The notes: a model not told the origin generated them from the letters alone. A DNA stretch of 64,000 nt from VXPW01 sp965115815 (GCA_965115815.1 OZ220465.1:992001-1056000); one strand, 5' to 3'; positions 17,631 to 27,658 are shown, numbered from the stretch's first letter. A program made the numbers and translations.

Positions 17631-18518
17631 ATGAGTCAGAATCGGCCGTGCCTCGGATACGTTGGTCTTGGTCTGATGGGTACGCCGATGGCCGTGCGGT
17701 TGCTGGAGGCGGGATATCGGGTGGTCGTCTGGGGGCGTACGCCCGCCAAGCTCGAGCCCGTGGTTGCGCGTGGTGCGGAGAGCCAACGGAGCGCAGCGGA
17801 GGTCGCTCGCCGGGCAGACGTGATCTTCACCTGCGTCTCCGACACGGCCGCCGTACAGGCGGTGGTCTTTGGGAACGAGGGCTTGGCAGCGGGCGGTGCG
17901 GCCGGGAAGCTGCTCGTCGACCTGTCCTCCATGCGCCCGGACGCCTGCAGGGAAATGGCGGTGCGGTTGCTGCAGGACACGGGCATGTACTGGATGGATG
18001 CGCCTGTCTCGGGCGGGGTGACCGGTGCGGAACGTGGGAGTCTCACCGTTATGGCCGGCGGGCGGGAAGAGGATTTCCGGCGGGTACGGGGGGTCGTGTC
18101 GGTACTCGCGCGACGGTTTACCCTGATGGGCCCGGTCGGCTCGGGCCAGACGACCAAGCTGGTCAATCAGGTGATCGTGGGCTGCGGAGTCGCGGTCCTG
18201 GCCGAAGCGGCGGCTCTGGCGGTACGGGCCGGGATAGATGCCACCCGGATTCCGGAGGCCCTGGCCGGCGGGCGGGCGGATTCCCTGTTGCTGCAGCAGT
18301 TTTTCCCGAGGATGGTAGCGGAGGACCGGTCGGTGGAATCGTACATCCGCACCATGCTCAAGGATCTCGATTCCGTGTCCGACCTTGCGCGCGCCACCGA
18401 ATCCGCGATGCCGATGACCGTGACGGCCGCAGAACTGCATCGGCTGATGGTCCAACGGGGGCATGCCGAATGCGACGGAACGTCGATCGCGGCGCTGTAC
18501 CGAGAGGCTCCGGTCTGA
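17631..18518 (+). CDS. NAD(P)-dependent beta-hydroxyacid dehydrogenase
   Basis: 3-hydroxyisobutyrate / tartronate-semialdehyde reductase (GarR, MmsB, GLYR) family, 295 residues. The Rossmann motif GYVGLGLMGTPMAVRLLEAG is N-terminal, the substrate-binding DAPVSGGVTGAERGSL is near residue 123, and the catalytic lysine is in GSGQTTKLVNQ (about 180). A strong GGAGGGG ribosome-binding site lies 7-13 bases before the ATG. The exact substrate cannot be read from sequence. Confidence 0.9.
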   Translation: MSQNRPCLGYVGLGLMGTPMAVRLLEAGYRVVVWGRTPAKLEPVVARGAESQRSAAEVARRADVIFTCVSDTAAVQAVVFGNEGLAAGGAAGKLLVDLSSMRPDACREMAVRLLQDTGMYWMDAPVSGGVTGAERGSLTVMAGGREEDFRRVRGVVSVLARRFTLMGPVGSGQTTKLVNQVIVGCGVAVLAEAAALAVRAGIDATRIPEALAGGRADSLLLQQFFPRMVAEDRSVESYIRTMLKDLDSVSDLARATESAMPMTVTAAELHRLMVQRGHAECDGTSIAALYREAPV

Positions 18519-18548
18519 TGACGTGACCGATCAGAGCGCCGACGTGCG

Positions 18549-19526
18549 GTGGATCGCGGTGTGCTGGGGGTGGCGGCCCGGCGGCCGGGGCGGGGGTCGA
18601 TTCCGGTGCTGAGGGACGGAGTCGGCCGACGGCGGGCCGGAATGCTGTTCTTTTTCTGCATGCTGTTCTCGTTTTCGACCATGGAGGCGTACGGGAAGTG
18701 GCTGTCCAAGACGTATCCCGTGCTGCAGGTCGTATGGGCTCGGTACACCTTCCATCTGGTCCTGATCGTGGCGGTGCTGGTCGTCCTGCGGGCGCTCGGA
18801 CGGCGGCCTCGCTTCTACCGGAGTCGGAGACCGAGCGCCCAGCTCCTTCGTTCCGTGTTTCTCTTCGGCATGACGTTCTTCTACTTTCATGCGCTCGCGC
18901 GGCTGCCGATTGCCGAAGCGGCGGCGATCATCTTCACGGCGCCGATCATCATGACGGTGCTGTCGGGCGTGGCTCTGGGAGAGCGGGTCGGCCGGAGGGA
19001 ATGGTGCGCCGCGCTGGTCGGTTTTCTGGGCGTGCTGATCGTGGTCCGGCCGCTGGCCCTTTTCGAGGTCCTGACCGGTGGAACCGGGGCCCTGCCGCCG
19101 GGAACGCTGATCGGAGTGGGGTCGGGCATCCTCGGAGCGGTGCTGTTCGCGCTGTTCATGCTTTCCAGTCGGGCGGTGTCGGTTGCGGATCCGCCGGAAA
19201 CCGGACTGCTGTACTCCTCGCTGGCGGGTGCCGTGGCGACCAGTGCGACGGTACCGTTCGACTGGCGGATGCCGGATCCGGCAGGATGGGGCATGCTGAT
19301 GGCCATCGGCGGCCTCGGCGCACTGGGCCAGTACCTGGCCGGGTTCGCGTTTGCCCGGGTCCCGGCGAGCAGGTTGGCCCCCCTGACCTACATTCAGCTC
19401 CTGTTCGCGGTCAGCTACGGAATGCTGCTCTTCGGAACGGTTCCCGGGTTCAACACGCTGGCCGGCGGGGGCCTGATCGTGCTGGCCGGGGTCTACACCT
19501 ACCGCCGGAGCGCTGTTCCCGCGTGA
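18549..19526 (+). CDS. DMT-superfamily (EamA) transporter
   Basis: Inner-membrane protein with about ten hydrophobic helices in two EamA halves. The first helix begins at MLFFFCMLF; QVVWARY and EAAAIIFTAPIIMTVLSG are typical, and the second half is near ASRLAPLTYIQLLFAV. The start is uncertain: GTG codons at 18549 and 18606 precede the first helix, and an ATG at 18642 would start inside it. Follows the dehydrogenase by about 30 bases, so probably co-transcribed. Substrate unknown. Confidence 0.85.
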   Translation: MDRGVLGVAARRPGRGSIPVLRDGVGRRRAGMLFFFCMLFSFSTMEAYGKWLSKTYPVLQVVWARYTFHLVLIVAVLVVLRALGRRPRFYRSRRPSAQLLRSVFLFGMTFFYFHALARLPIAEAAAIIFTAPIIMTVLSGVALGERVGRREWCAALVGFLGVLIVVRPLALFEVLTGGTGALPPGTLIGVGSGILGAVLFALFMLSSRAVSVADPPETGLLYSSLAGAVATSATVPFDWRMPDPAGWGMLMAIGGLGALGQYLAGFAFARVPASRLAPLTYIQLLFAVSYGMLLFGTVPGFNTLAGGGLIVLAGVYTYRRSAVPA

Positions 19527-19601
19527 CCCCCTCGCCGACCCGGCCTCCGCCGGGGCCGGGCCGGTCGGCGGGATCGAAAGCGGACCCCCGCCTGCCGGCG
19601 A

Positions 19602-21500
19602 TCAATTCGACCCCGCGAGCGCCTGCTGGACGGTGGCCGCAATGTGGGCGGCGTCGAGTCCGGCGCGCCGGACCTGCGCGCCGGGCGTGTCGTGGTCGAG
19701 GAACCGGTCGGGCATCACCAAGGGCCGGAATACCAGTCCGGAATCGAAGGTTCCATCGTGTGCAAGCAGGTGCATGACCTGGGAGGCGAAGCCGCCGATC
19801 GAGCCCTCTTCGACGGTGATCAGTGCCTGATGATGACCGGCGAGACCCAGGACCAGGTCCGCATCGAGCGGCTTGGCGAAACGGGCATCGGCCACCGTGG
19901 TCGGAAGGCCGCATGCATCCAGTTCGTCCGCAGCCCGGAGACAGTCGTGCAGACGGGCACCGTACGAAAGCAGCGCGACCCGCGTGCCTTCCCGGACGAT
20001 CCTTCCCCGACCCACCGGCAGGATGTCGCGCGTGGCCGGCAGCGGGAGTCCGACGCCTGCGCCGCGGGGGTACCGAAAGGCACACGGTCGATCGTCGATG
20101 GTCACGGCGGTGGCGACCATGTGGACCAGTTCGGATTCGTCGGCCGCGGCCATGAGCACCATGTTCGGCAGGCACCCCAGATAGGCGATGTCGAAGGCGC
20201 CGCAGTGCGTCGGTCCGTCGGCTCCGACATAGCCGGCCCGGTCGATCGCGAACCGAACCGGCAGCCGTTGGATCGCTACGTCGTGTACGATCTGGTCGAA
20301 CGCACGCTGCAGGAAGGTCGAATAGATCGCCGCGAAGGGCCGCATCCCTTCGGCGGCCAGCCCGGCCGCAAAGGTCACGGCATGCTGTTCCGACAGGCTC
20401 ACGTCGAAGGTCCGGTCGGGAAAGACGTCGCCGAACCGGTCGGCGCCCGTGCCGGTCGGCATCGCGGCCGTGATCACGACGATTCGCTCGTCGCGGCGGG
20501 CTTCCTCCACCAGCGTGTCGGCAAACACCCGGGTGTAGCTCGGCGGCGCGTCGGGACGCCTCGGTTGGCGGGGAGCTCCGCTGACCACGTCGAAGGTTCC
20601 GACGCCGTGCCCCTTGTCGTCCGATTCCTCTGCCGGCGGGTACCCCTTGCCCTTCCGGGTAACGACATGGACGAGGATCGATCCCTCGGACCGGTCGTCG
20701 CGTACGTTGCGCAGCACCGGAACCAGATGGTCCAGACGGTGGCCGTCGATCGGTCCCACGTAGAACAGACCCAGCTGCTCGAACAGCGTGCCGCCGGTCA
20801 GCAGGCTCCGTGCGTAGCTCTCCGCCCGTCGCGCCGATCGCCGCAACGGGTCGGGAAAGCGCTTGGACATCTGCCGGCCGACATCCCGGAGCGAACGGTA
20901 GGGTCTGGAAGAGATCAGGCGCGAGAGGTAGGCCGACAGGGCTCCGACCGGCGGCGCGATCGACATCTCGTTGTCGTTCAGGATCACGATCAGCTTGCTG
21001 GCCATGGCCCCGGCATTGTTGAGGCCTTCGAACGCCATGCCCCCGGTCATCGCTCCGTCGCCGATCACCGCGACGACCCGGTGCTTTCTTCCCTGCAGAT
21101 CCCGGGCGACCGAGAATCCGAGGCCGGCCGAAATCGAGGTCGAGGCATGCGCAGCTCCGAAGGGATCGAACGGGCTCTCGGACCGCTTGGTGAAGCCCGA
21201 CAACCCGCCCTCCCGGCGGAGCGTGCGGATCCGGTCGCGGCGGCCGGTCAGGATCTTGTGGGGATAGGTTTGGTGCCCCACATCCCAGATCAGACGGTCC
21301 CTCGGCGTGTCGAACAGGTAGTGCAATGCCACCGTCAGTTCGATCACGCCCAGGCCGGCGCCGAGATGTCCGCCGGTGACCGAAACCGCATCGATGGTTT
21401 CTGCCCGCAGTTCGTCGGCGATCTGCCGCAGCTGATCCGGCTCCATCGCCCGGAGGTCGCTCGGATCGGTGATGGAATCGAGCAGGGGGAGGTCAGGCAT
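19602..21500 (-). CDS. dxs: 1-deoxy-D-xylulose-5-phosphate synthase
   Basis: TPP enzyme joining pyruvate and glyceraldehyde-3-phosphate, the first step of the MEP isoprenoid pathway. 632 residues, full length. Blocks in order: GGHLGAGLGVIELTVALHY, WDVGHQTYPHKILTGRR, the TPP motif IGDGAMTGGMAFEGLNNAG, YVGPIDGH, then the transketolase pyrimidine domain with MPTGTG and SLSEQHAVTFAAGLA and the C-terminal domain EEGSIGGFASQV. The start (MPDLPLLDSI) matches the family. Convergent with the transporter gene. Confidence 0.96.
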   Translation of the reverse strand: MPDLPLLDSITDPSDLRAMEPDQLRQIADELRAETIDAVSVTGGHLGAGLGVIELTVALHYLFDTPRDRLIWDVGHQTYPHKILTGRRDRIRTLRREGGLSGFTKRSESPFDPFGAAHASTSISAGLGFSVARDLQGRKHRVVAVIGDGAMTGGMAFEGLNNAGAMASKLIVILNDNEMSIAPPVGALSAYLSRLISSRPYRSLRDVGRQMSKRFPDPLRRSARRAESYARSLLTGGTLFEQLGLFYVGPIDGHRLDHLVPVLRNVRDDRSEGSILVHVVTRKGKGYPPAEESDDKGHGVGTFDVVSGAPRQPRRPDAPPSYTRVFADTLVEEARRDERIVVITAAMPTGTGADRFGDVFPDRTFDVSLSEQHAVTFAAGLAAEGMRPFAAIYSTFLQRAFDQIVHDVAIQRLPVRFAIDRAGYVGADGPTHCGAFDIAYLGCLPNMVLMAAADESELVHMVATAVTIDDRPCAFRYPRGAGVGLPLPATRDILPVGRGRIVREGTRVALLSYGARLHDCLRAADELDACGLPTTVADARFAKPLDADLVLGLAGHHQALITVEEGSIGGFASQVMHLLAHDGTFDSGLVFRPLVMPDRFLDHDTPGAQVRRAGLDAAHIAATVQQALAGSN

Positions 21501-22012
21501 GGCACTGCACCTGCGGGGGCCTTTCTCCAGCCCGGATCGTCGGAAGCCCGGATCATCGGAACCGCTGAAGGACCGGTCCGCCAAGCTCCGATCGGAACTC
21601 CCCGGCGAATCAGCCTGCATTCTGCCCCATAACCCACGAACAGTCAATCTCTTGTGAGGGTTCGCACCCGCCTCGCGCGGCCTCCGCATGCGCCGGCTCC
21701 GGTCCGGTTGACCGGGATCCCGATCCGGCATGCCGGTGGTTTCGCGGCCGCGTGACCGGTGGGTTCCTTCCGGTGGTCGCCGGTCGGCATTTCCGCGATC
21801 CTCGCGCGCGATTCTGCGGCGCGAGGCCGTCCGGGTCGGGGTTCGACTGCGGGTTCGGCGTCGTCGCCCCGAAGTCCGGAGGTCCGGACCTCGGGAGTCT
21901 TGACGGACCAGAACCAGGAACGTCCGCCGGTCGTTCGGACGGGCTTCCGGGCAGTTCGTGGAACCTGCGGTGACCGGCCTCGGGAAAGCGGCGCCGGTTT
22001 CGGGGACCCAAG
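21501..22012. other. Upstream region of dxs
   Basis: About 500 bases without a supported gene; it should hold the dxs promoter. Nothing specific recognised. Confidence 0.35.
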
Positions 22013-22456
22013 GCATCTACGCACCCCTTCTGACGACGAATCGTTGTTCCTGACGGGTCCGGGCCCGGCATCATCTCGTGCTCCCCGACCCGTCGTCGCC
22101 TTCGACCCGTACCCTGCCGCCCTCGCCACCTCCGACGCGACCCGCCCCGATGGCCCTCCTGGAGAACGTCCCGCCTGCAATGGCAAGCGCATAGGTCCGG
22201 CGGAAGGGAACGGCAGTCCCCGGAACCCGCTCCACCGGACCGCACGGTGGACACGCGACGCCGGCGGGGGGCGGACCGCGTCGCAGCTCCTTCCCACAAG
22301 GCCGGAACGGGGGCTGAAGCCGAAGATCGAACCGCTTCTTGTCAGCCGGAACCCGCACCTCCGGTCATCGACAGCGAGCGAGGGAAGGGGCACGAGAACA
22401 TGCCGGATCCGAACCCGTCAGGAACAACGATTCGTGATCCGTAGAGGTAGTAGAGG
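22013..22456. repeat. Diverged relative of the 54-kb miniature element
   Basis: The right half (22316-22440) matches 54190-54310 along its length, sharing CGCTTCTTGTCAGCCGGAAC, ATGCCGGATCCGAACCCGTC and ACGATTCGT. The left end (22013-22075) is an inverted copy of that end sequence, giving inverted termini about 440 bases apart. It looks like an older or rearranged member of the same non-autonomous family; the middle is unrelated. Confidence 0.5.
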
Positions 22457-22725
22457 CCCAAAGGGAGGGGCTCTTGCCCCGGTCTCGAACGGCAGCCCGG
22501 AGCGTTCAAGCCGGACGCGCGGGACCATCGGATCAAGGAGTTGGTGGAGCAGAAGGTCCGGCGCCCGCATCGGATCGCCGGCCAGAAGCGCCGGGCCGGA
22601 TCGGGAGGCCGCCCGCGCGGAACGGTACTGCCGACCGTCTCTCCGGGGATGCAGGGTCGAACCCCCGCACCCTCCGCTCCGGACGCAGCGCAGCGCCATC
22701 GGAGCGGCGCTGCGCGCGAACCGCA

Positions 22726-24024
22726 TCAGACGAACTCGAAGTGCTCGGCCGTGAGCGCGCTCAGGTCGGTCATGATGGTGAGCACATCGTCGCCGAAGGC
22801 GATCGTGAACCCGTCTCCCCCGACCGTCTGGCGACCAATGGCGAGATCCGAGAACGCGTCCATGCCAACGGACTTCAGCCGGATGATGTCCCCCGCATCG
22901 AAGTCCGCAATGATGTCGTCCCCCCCCCCGGCCTGATAGACGAAGGTGTCGTCGCCCGCGCCGCCGGTCAGCGTGTCGTCGCCCGCGCCGCCGCGGAGTT
23001 TGTCGTCGCCCGCGCCGCCAGTCAGCGTGTCGTTGCCCGCGCCGCCGCGGAGGATGTCGTCGCCCGCGCCGCCGGTCAGCGTGTCGTCGCCCGCGCCGCC
23101 GCGGAGTTTGTCGTCGCCCGCGCCGCCCGTCAGCGTGTCATCGCCCGCGCGGCCGTGGAGGATGTCGTTGCCGGCGTTGCCGCGGAGTTTGTCCTCGCCC
23201 GCGCCGCCACGAAGTGTGTCGGCGCCGTCGCCCCCCGTCAGCGTCTGCGCCTTATGTGGATTACCGAATCTTTGCAAACCCGTGGTGTCAAATTCGAAGT
23301 CGTCCGCGTCCAGGGCTACCGTCCCCGCGCCGGCCACCGTGAGCGTGATCGTACCTGCGTTGGCGCCGCTGCCGTAGGCCACAACGAACTTGGTGCCAAT
23401 TTTCTCGTTATCATCATTGAGGACATTCGATGCAGTGGGGGTCGCCAAATCAGTGAACTGGGTCAAGCCGCTCACGCCGACGAACTTGATCGTGTCCTCG
23501 CCCTGGACAAAACCACAACAAATGGTGTCGGCGCCGTCGCCGGAGTTGAACACGAACGTGTCGTCGCCGGCGCCGCCCGTCAGGAAGTCGTTGCCGGCGC
23601 CGCCCTCCACCGTATCGTCACCGGCGTCTCCATGCACGTAGTCGACGCCGGCGCCGCCTTTCAGCGTGTCGTCGCCCTCGCGGCCAGCCAACGTGTCGTT
23701 GCCGGCGCCGCCTGACAACGTGTCGTTGCCCTCGTCACCGTACAGCTCATCGTTGCCGGCTTCGCCTTCCAGCGTGTCGTCGCCGGCGCCGCCGAACAGA
23801 AGGTCGTTGCCGGTGCCGCCCTTCAGCGTGTCGACGCCGTCGCCGCCTTCCAGCGTATCGTTGCCGTCGCCGCCTTCCAGCGTATCGGTGCCGTCGCCAC
23901 CGTACAGCTCGTCGTTGCCGCCGCCGCCTCGCAGTATGTCGTTGCCGCCCCAGCCCCAGATCTCGTCTGCTCCCGACCCGCCTACAAGCGTGTCGGCGCC
24001 GGAGGTACCCCATAACAGTGCCAT
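22726..24024 (-). CDS. RTX-type calcium-binding secreted protein
   Basis: 432 residues made almost entirely of nonapeptide GGxGxDxLx repeats in two blocks: about 17 units at residues 5-160 and about 11 at 265-365, separated by a non-repeat segment of about 100 residues. Such repeats fold as Ca2+-loaded beta-rolls, and RTX proteins are exported by type I secretion through a C-terminal signal (the last 50 residues, ending HFEFV, fit). The start at 24024 follows AAGGAGACGAAACG, a good ribosome-binding site; an in-frame ATG at 24093 is less likely. No type I transporter and no toxin or enzyme domain is seen. Confidence 0.88.
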   Translation of the reverse strand: MALLWGTSGADTLVGGSGADEIWGWGGNDILRGGGGNDELYGGDGTDTLEGGDGNDTLEGGDGVDTLKGGTGNDLLFGGAGDDTLEGEAGNDELYGDEGNDTLSGGAGNDTLAGREGDDTLKGGAGVDYVHGDAGDDTVEGGAGNDFLTGGAGDDTFVFNSGDGADTICCGFVQGEDTIKFVGVSGLTQFTDLATPTASNVLNDDNEKIGTKFVVAYGSGANAGTITLTVAGAGTVALDADDFEFDTTGLQRFGNPHKAQTLTGGDGADTLRGGAGEDKLRGNAGNDILHGRAGDDTLTGGAGDDKLRGGAGDDTLTGGAGDDILRGGAGNDTLTGGAGDDKLRGGAGDDTLTGGAGDDTFVYQAGGGDDIIADFDAGDIIRLKSVGMDAFSDLAIGRQTVGGDGFTIAFGDDVLTIMTDLSALTAEHFEFV

Positions 24025-24188
24025 CGTTTCGTCTCCTTCAGGTGGAACATACTCGCGGCCGGGCTCAGGGTCGCCTGCTGCAGGTGGCAGCACCTACCCA
24101 GACACAACGGACATGCCACGATAAGCGTCCGGGGCCGGGTGTCAACCCGCCCCGTCCCCGAAGCAGGGCTCTCCCCTTGTCCGTTTTC

Positions 24189-24247
24189 GGCCCGTCCGCG
24201 GCACGGAACATCCCGAAAGCACGTGTCGACTACCTGACCAGCTACCG
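24189..24247 (+). repeat. Third copy of the IS66-type end sequence
   Basis: CGGCCCGTCCGCGGCACGGA, then CCCGAA, CACGTGTCGACTACCTGACC, matching the distal part of 11234-11312. No transposase remnant accompanies it; it lies between the RTX gene and der. Confidence 0.5.
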
Positions 24248-24258
24248 GGGTTGGTCCT

Positions 24259-25683
24259 TTACGGCCGTCCGGAGCGCCGACGATCCGGGTTCCGGGTGCG
24301 CGCGGGAGGGTCGGCGGCGCGCGCCTCTGCTCCGACTCCCGTGCGATTCGCGTAGGGGTTTTCTCCCTTGCGCACCATGATGCGCAGCGGCACGCCGTCG
24401 AGGTCGAAGGTGTCGCGGAGATCGTTGGCCAGATACCGAAGATAGCTGCGGGGCAGCCCCTTCGGGTGATTGGCGAACAGCGCAAAGGTCGGCGGGCGAA
24501 CGTTGACTTGGGTCACGAAGCGCAGCCGCTGGGTACGGCCGCCGACCCGGGGCGGTGCCTGGGCTTCGACCCGGCCGCGCAGCCAACGGTTCAGCGCGGG
24601 TGTCGGCACGCGCCGGTTCCACCGCTGATGGGCGGCGAGCACAGCCTGCATCAGACGGCTGGTACCGTGGCCCGTTCGGGCCGACAGCGCGATGCAGGGG
24701 ACGCCGCGGGCCTGCGGCAATGTCTCCGCAAGCCGCTGTCGGAGGGCCCGGCGCACGACCCCGGGTCGTCGAACCAGATCCCACTTGTTGGCTGCAACCA
24801 CCAGCGTCCGGCCTTCCCGCACCACTTCTGCCGCGATGGTCAGATCCTGATCCACCAAGGCTTCACGGCAGTCGAGCATCAGGATGGCCACCTCGGCAAA
24901 CTGCAGCGCTCGCCGCGCGGAATCGGCAGACACGGCTTCGGGACGGGAGTCCACCCGTGGGGCGCGCCGCAATCCGGCGGTGTCGACGAGCCTGATCGGG
25001 TGTCCTCGCCACGTCCAGACGTGGTCGATCGCATCGCGCGTGATGCCGGGTTCCGGTCCTGCCAGCATGCGCTCCTCGCCGAGCAGCCGGTTGATCAGGG
25101 TGGACTTTCCGGTGTTGGGACGCCCGACGACGGCGATCGGAATCGGACGATGCGGTTCCGGATCCCCGTCCGCAGTCCGCGATCCGGCAGGGGTGCGGGC
25201 GGCAATGACCGCTTCGACCTCGGCCATCCCCAATCCGTGTTCGGCGGAAATCGGAACCGGATCGCCGAGTCCGAGTTCGAATCCCTCCACGGCCAGTCCG
25301 GCCAGCGCCGGAGTGTCGCACTTGTTGACCAGGAGCGTGACCGCCCGGGCAGAGGACCGCGCGACCTGCGCGTAGGTACGGTCGACCGGGGTGACTCCCT
25401 GCCGGCCGTCGATCACGAAGAGAACCAGGTCGGCTTCGGCCAGCGCGCGCGTACTCATTCCGGTCATGCGGCCGGCGAGCGTGTCGTCGGCCGTTGCATC
25501 GAATCCGGGTGTATCGACGATCTCGATCGCCCCGCCGGAGCGCAATCCCGGAGCTGCGTGCAGATCGCGCGTCATGCCCGGCGCCGGATCGACCAGTGCC
25601 GCCCGGCGGTCGGCCAGCCGGTTGAACAGCGTGGATTTCCCGACGTTGGGACGCCCGACGATCGCCACCCTCAGCGGTGCCAA
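24259..25683 (-). CDS. der: GTPase Der (EngA), ribosome assembly factor
   Basis: Double-domain GTPase needed for 50S maturation. 474 residues. G-domain 1 has GRPNVGKS (about 10-17), DTPG and NKCD; G-domain 2 has GRPNTGKS (about 187-194), DTAG and NKWD. The C-terminal KH-like domain includes FVTQVNVRPPTFALFANHP. It begins with TTG, which places the P-loop at the normal distance, 7 bases after the bamB stop. The last ~25 residues are an unconserved basic tail. Order TPR protein-bamB-der is typical. Confidence 0.95.
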   Translation of the reverse strand: MAPLRVAIVGRPNVGKSTLFNRLADRRAALVDPAPGMTRDLHAAPGLRSGGAIEIVDTPGFDATADDTLAGRMTGMSTRALAEADLVLFVIDGRQGVTPVDRTYAQVARSSARAVTLLVNKCDTPALAGLAVEGFELGLGDPVPISAEHGLGMAEVEAVIAARTPAGSRTADGDPEPHRPIPIAVVGRPNTGKSTLINRLLGEERMLAGPEPGITRDAIDHVWTWRGHPIRLVDTAGLRRAPRVDSRPEAVSADSARRALQFAEVAILMLDCREALVDQDLTIAAEVVREGRTLVVAANKWDLVRRPGVVRRALRQRLAETLPQARGVPCIALSARTGHGTSRLMQAVLAAHQRWNRRVPTPALNRWLRGRVEAQAPPRVGGRTQRLRFVTQVNVRPPTFALFANHPKGLPRSYLRYLANDLRDTFDLDGVPLRIMVRKGENPYANRTGVGAEARAADPPARTRNPDRRRSGRP

Positions 25684-25690
25684 CGCGGCC

Positions 25691-26995
25691 TCAGTTCAGC
25701 GTGAGGATCGCGCCTTCGCGGGTCAGCACGTAGAGCTGTCCTCCGGCCGCTACCGGTGCGCTCACCGGGTCGCCCGGGAGCGCGGCGGAATCGACGAGGG
25801 AGCCGTCGGAGGGGTCGAGGCGCACCAGCCGCCGCGGACCGGCGACGATCACCGCGCCCCCCGCGACGGTCAAACCCGACCACGCCGGCGCCTCGTCGTC
25901 GGCGCCGAGGGTCTGTGCCAGATCGATGCGCCAGCGCTCCCCTCCGGTACGGTGACGCAGGCACACCACTTCGCCGTCGACGGTGAGGGCGAACAGCCAT
26001 TCCCCGATCACGCGGGGAGTGTGGGCGACGGTCAGCGGTACCCGCCATTGCAGGGCGCCGGTCTGCAGGTCGAAGTGCCCGAGCTGGCCGGTGGCGCCGC
26101 CGGCCAGCACTCCGCCGGCATGGATGACGGGGCCGCCGGCGACATCCTCGACTTCAATCTGGATCGCCCCCTGAAGGCTCTCCGCCAGGGACTGCCGCCA
26201 AGCCTCGCTTCCGTTGTCGGCCCGCAGGGCGACGATCTCTCCGGTCGAATACGGTGCGATCACGACCTCGTCGTTGGCCGCGGGCGGGAGCGCATTCAGG
26301 AGCGACGGCCCTTGCTTGAAGGCACCGTCGTGCCGCCAGACTTCGCTGCCGTCGCGGCGCTGGAGGGCAACCGTCTGGTCGGTCAGCAGGCCGGCGTAGA
26401 CGCGCGTGCCGTGCACGGTCGGCGCCGCCCGAAGCGGCACGCCGTACGGGCGGCGCCACCGCAGATCTCCGCTCCGGGCGTCCAGTGCCAGTACCTCTCC
26501 GTAGCCCGTGGTCACGAACAGGGTGCCCGAATCCAGTGCCACGCCGCCGCCGATCCCTCGGCCCCCGTCTTCTCCGGCAGGTCGGACCAAGGTCGACCAT
26601 GCAGTCTCCCGGCGCTCGAGCGACACCGCGAACACGCGGCCGTTCACGTCCAGGAAATACACATGACCTTCGCCTACGACCGGTTGGCTGAGCATGCGGG
26701 CGGTGCGGGTTTCGGGACTGCCGGCCCGAACGCTCCACGCCAGGTCCAGTTCGCCCGAATAGGCGGCGTGAGGAGGCCGGTTGTCGGCATTCGCGTCCTG
26801 CTGGGGCCAGGCGGCGGCGACGGGTTCCGGCAGCGCGACCGGATCTCCGGTATCGGCCGTCGGGGCCAAGCGTTCCTCGAGGGTCAGGACCGACACCCTC
26901 TCCCCTGCCAGCCGTTCGTCCTCGTCGGAACCGAACCAGGAGGTACACCCCGTCAGGATCAGCAGCCCGGAAAGGGCAAGGGCGAAGACGGGCAT
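25691..26995 (-). CDS. bamB: Outer-membrane assembly lipoprotein BamB
   Basis: PQQ-like beta-propeller lipoprotein of the BAM complex, which inserts beta-barrel proteins in the outer membrane. 434 residues. Signal peptide with lipobox LLILTGC (Cys about 17). Propeller repeats recur as AxSVxxGxxxW-type blades, e.g. VYFLDVNGRVFAVSLERRETAW and EVLALDARSGDLRWR. Its ATG is directly adjacent to the stop of the TPR gene. Confidence 0.92.
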   Translation of the reverse strand: MPVFALALSGLLILTGCTSWFGSDEDERLAGERVSVLTLEERLAPTADTGDPVALPEPVAAAWPQQDANADNRPPHAAYSGELDLAWSVRAGSPETRTARMLSQPVVGEGHVYFLDVNGRVFAVSLERRETAWSTLVRPAGEDGGRGIGGGVALDSGTLFVTTGYGEVLALDARSGDLRWRRPYGVPLRAAPTVHGTRVYAGLLTDQTVALQRRDGSEVWRHDGAFKQGPSLLNALPPAANDEVVIAPYSTGEIVALRADNGSEAWRQSLAESLQGAIQIEVEDVAGGPVIHAGGVLAGGATGQLGHFDLQTGALQWRVPLTVAHTPRVIGEWLFALTVDGEVVCLRHRTGGERWRIDLAQTLGADDEAPAWSGLTVAGGAVIVAGPRRLVRLDPSDGSLVDSAALPGDPVSAPVAAGGQLYVLTREGAILTLN

Positions 26996-27658
26996 TCAGC
27001 TCTCCGGGTCCGGCCACAGCAGCAGCATCCGGCGGGCGCGGGCCTGCACGCCACTCGGTGCGTCGGCATCGGCGGCCAGAGCCTGAAACTCCGACCGTGC
27101 CGTATCCATGTCCGATTCCCGGTAGGCCAGATGAGCGTGGACCTCCCGGGCCAGCGCGAACCACGGACCGTCGGAATCGTCCAGCAGTCGGGCGGTACGG
27201 TCGCGGATGACCGCGGCGGCGCCGTGATCCAGCAGCAGGAACGCGGCCTGGAGGTCGGCCAGGTTCCGGTAGTGCCGGGGCAAGGACGCGTCGCTCGCGA
27301 CCGCGTCGTAGAGGCCGATGGCGGCGGCGGGGTCGCCGCTGCCGGCGAGGGCGGCCGCTTCCGAAAGTCTGGCGACGAGGGCGTGGCCCGGTTCGGCCTC
27401 GCGCGCGAGATCGGCGAGCGCGGCAATGCCCAGTCCGGTCCGGTCGTTCGCGAGATCCGAAATCGCCGACGCGTAGCGGTCCGCCTCGGCCGCCCCCCGT
27501 TCCCGGAGCTGATTCTGCCACAGGTGCCACCCGCCGATCACGGCGGCAGCGAGCACCGCGGCGCCGGCCATCCACGGGCCGTGCCGACGCCCGAGACGAC
27601 GCAGCCGTTCCAGGCGAAGGTCTTCGTCGATCTCGCGCAGCAGGTCGCTCAACGGCAT
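26996..27658 (-). CDS. Tetratricopeptide membrane protein, YfgM-like
   Basis: 220 residues. A charged N-terminus (LLREIDEDLRLERLRRLGRRHG) precedes one transmembrane helix (about 30-48), then a periplasmic region with weak TPR helices. It fits the TPR_21/YfgM family, whose E. coli member is a SecYEG-associated partner of periplasmic chaperones and lies next to bamB. The start at 27658 matches that topology; the open frame upstream belongs to no known family. Confidence 0.85.
   Translation of the reverse strand: MPLSDLLREIDEDLRLERLRRLGRRHGPWMAGAAVLAAAVIGGWHLWQNQLRERGAAEADRYASAISDLANDRTGLGIAALADLAREAEPGHALVARLSEAAALAGSGDPAAAIGLYDAVASDASLPRHYRNLADLQAAFLLLDHGAAAVIRDRTARLLDDSDGPWFALAREVHAHLAYRESDMDTARSEFQALAADADAPSGVQARARRMLLLWPDPES

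Noticed and set aside
16959..18464. Minus-strand 501-codon frame
   Set aside because: Covers the beta-hydroxyacid dehydrogenase gene antisense and an uninformative spacer; no domain.
22474..23715. Plus-strand frame of 413 codons rich in VVARAA repeats
   Set aside because: It is the antisense shadow of the RTX repeats; the minus-strand reading gives perfect GGxGxD nonapeptides.
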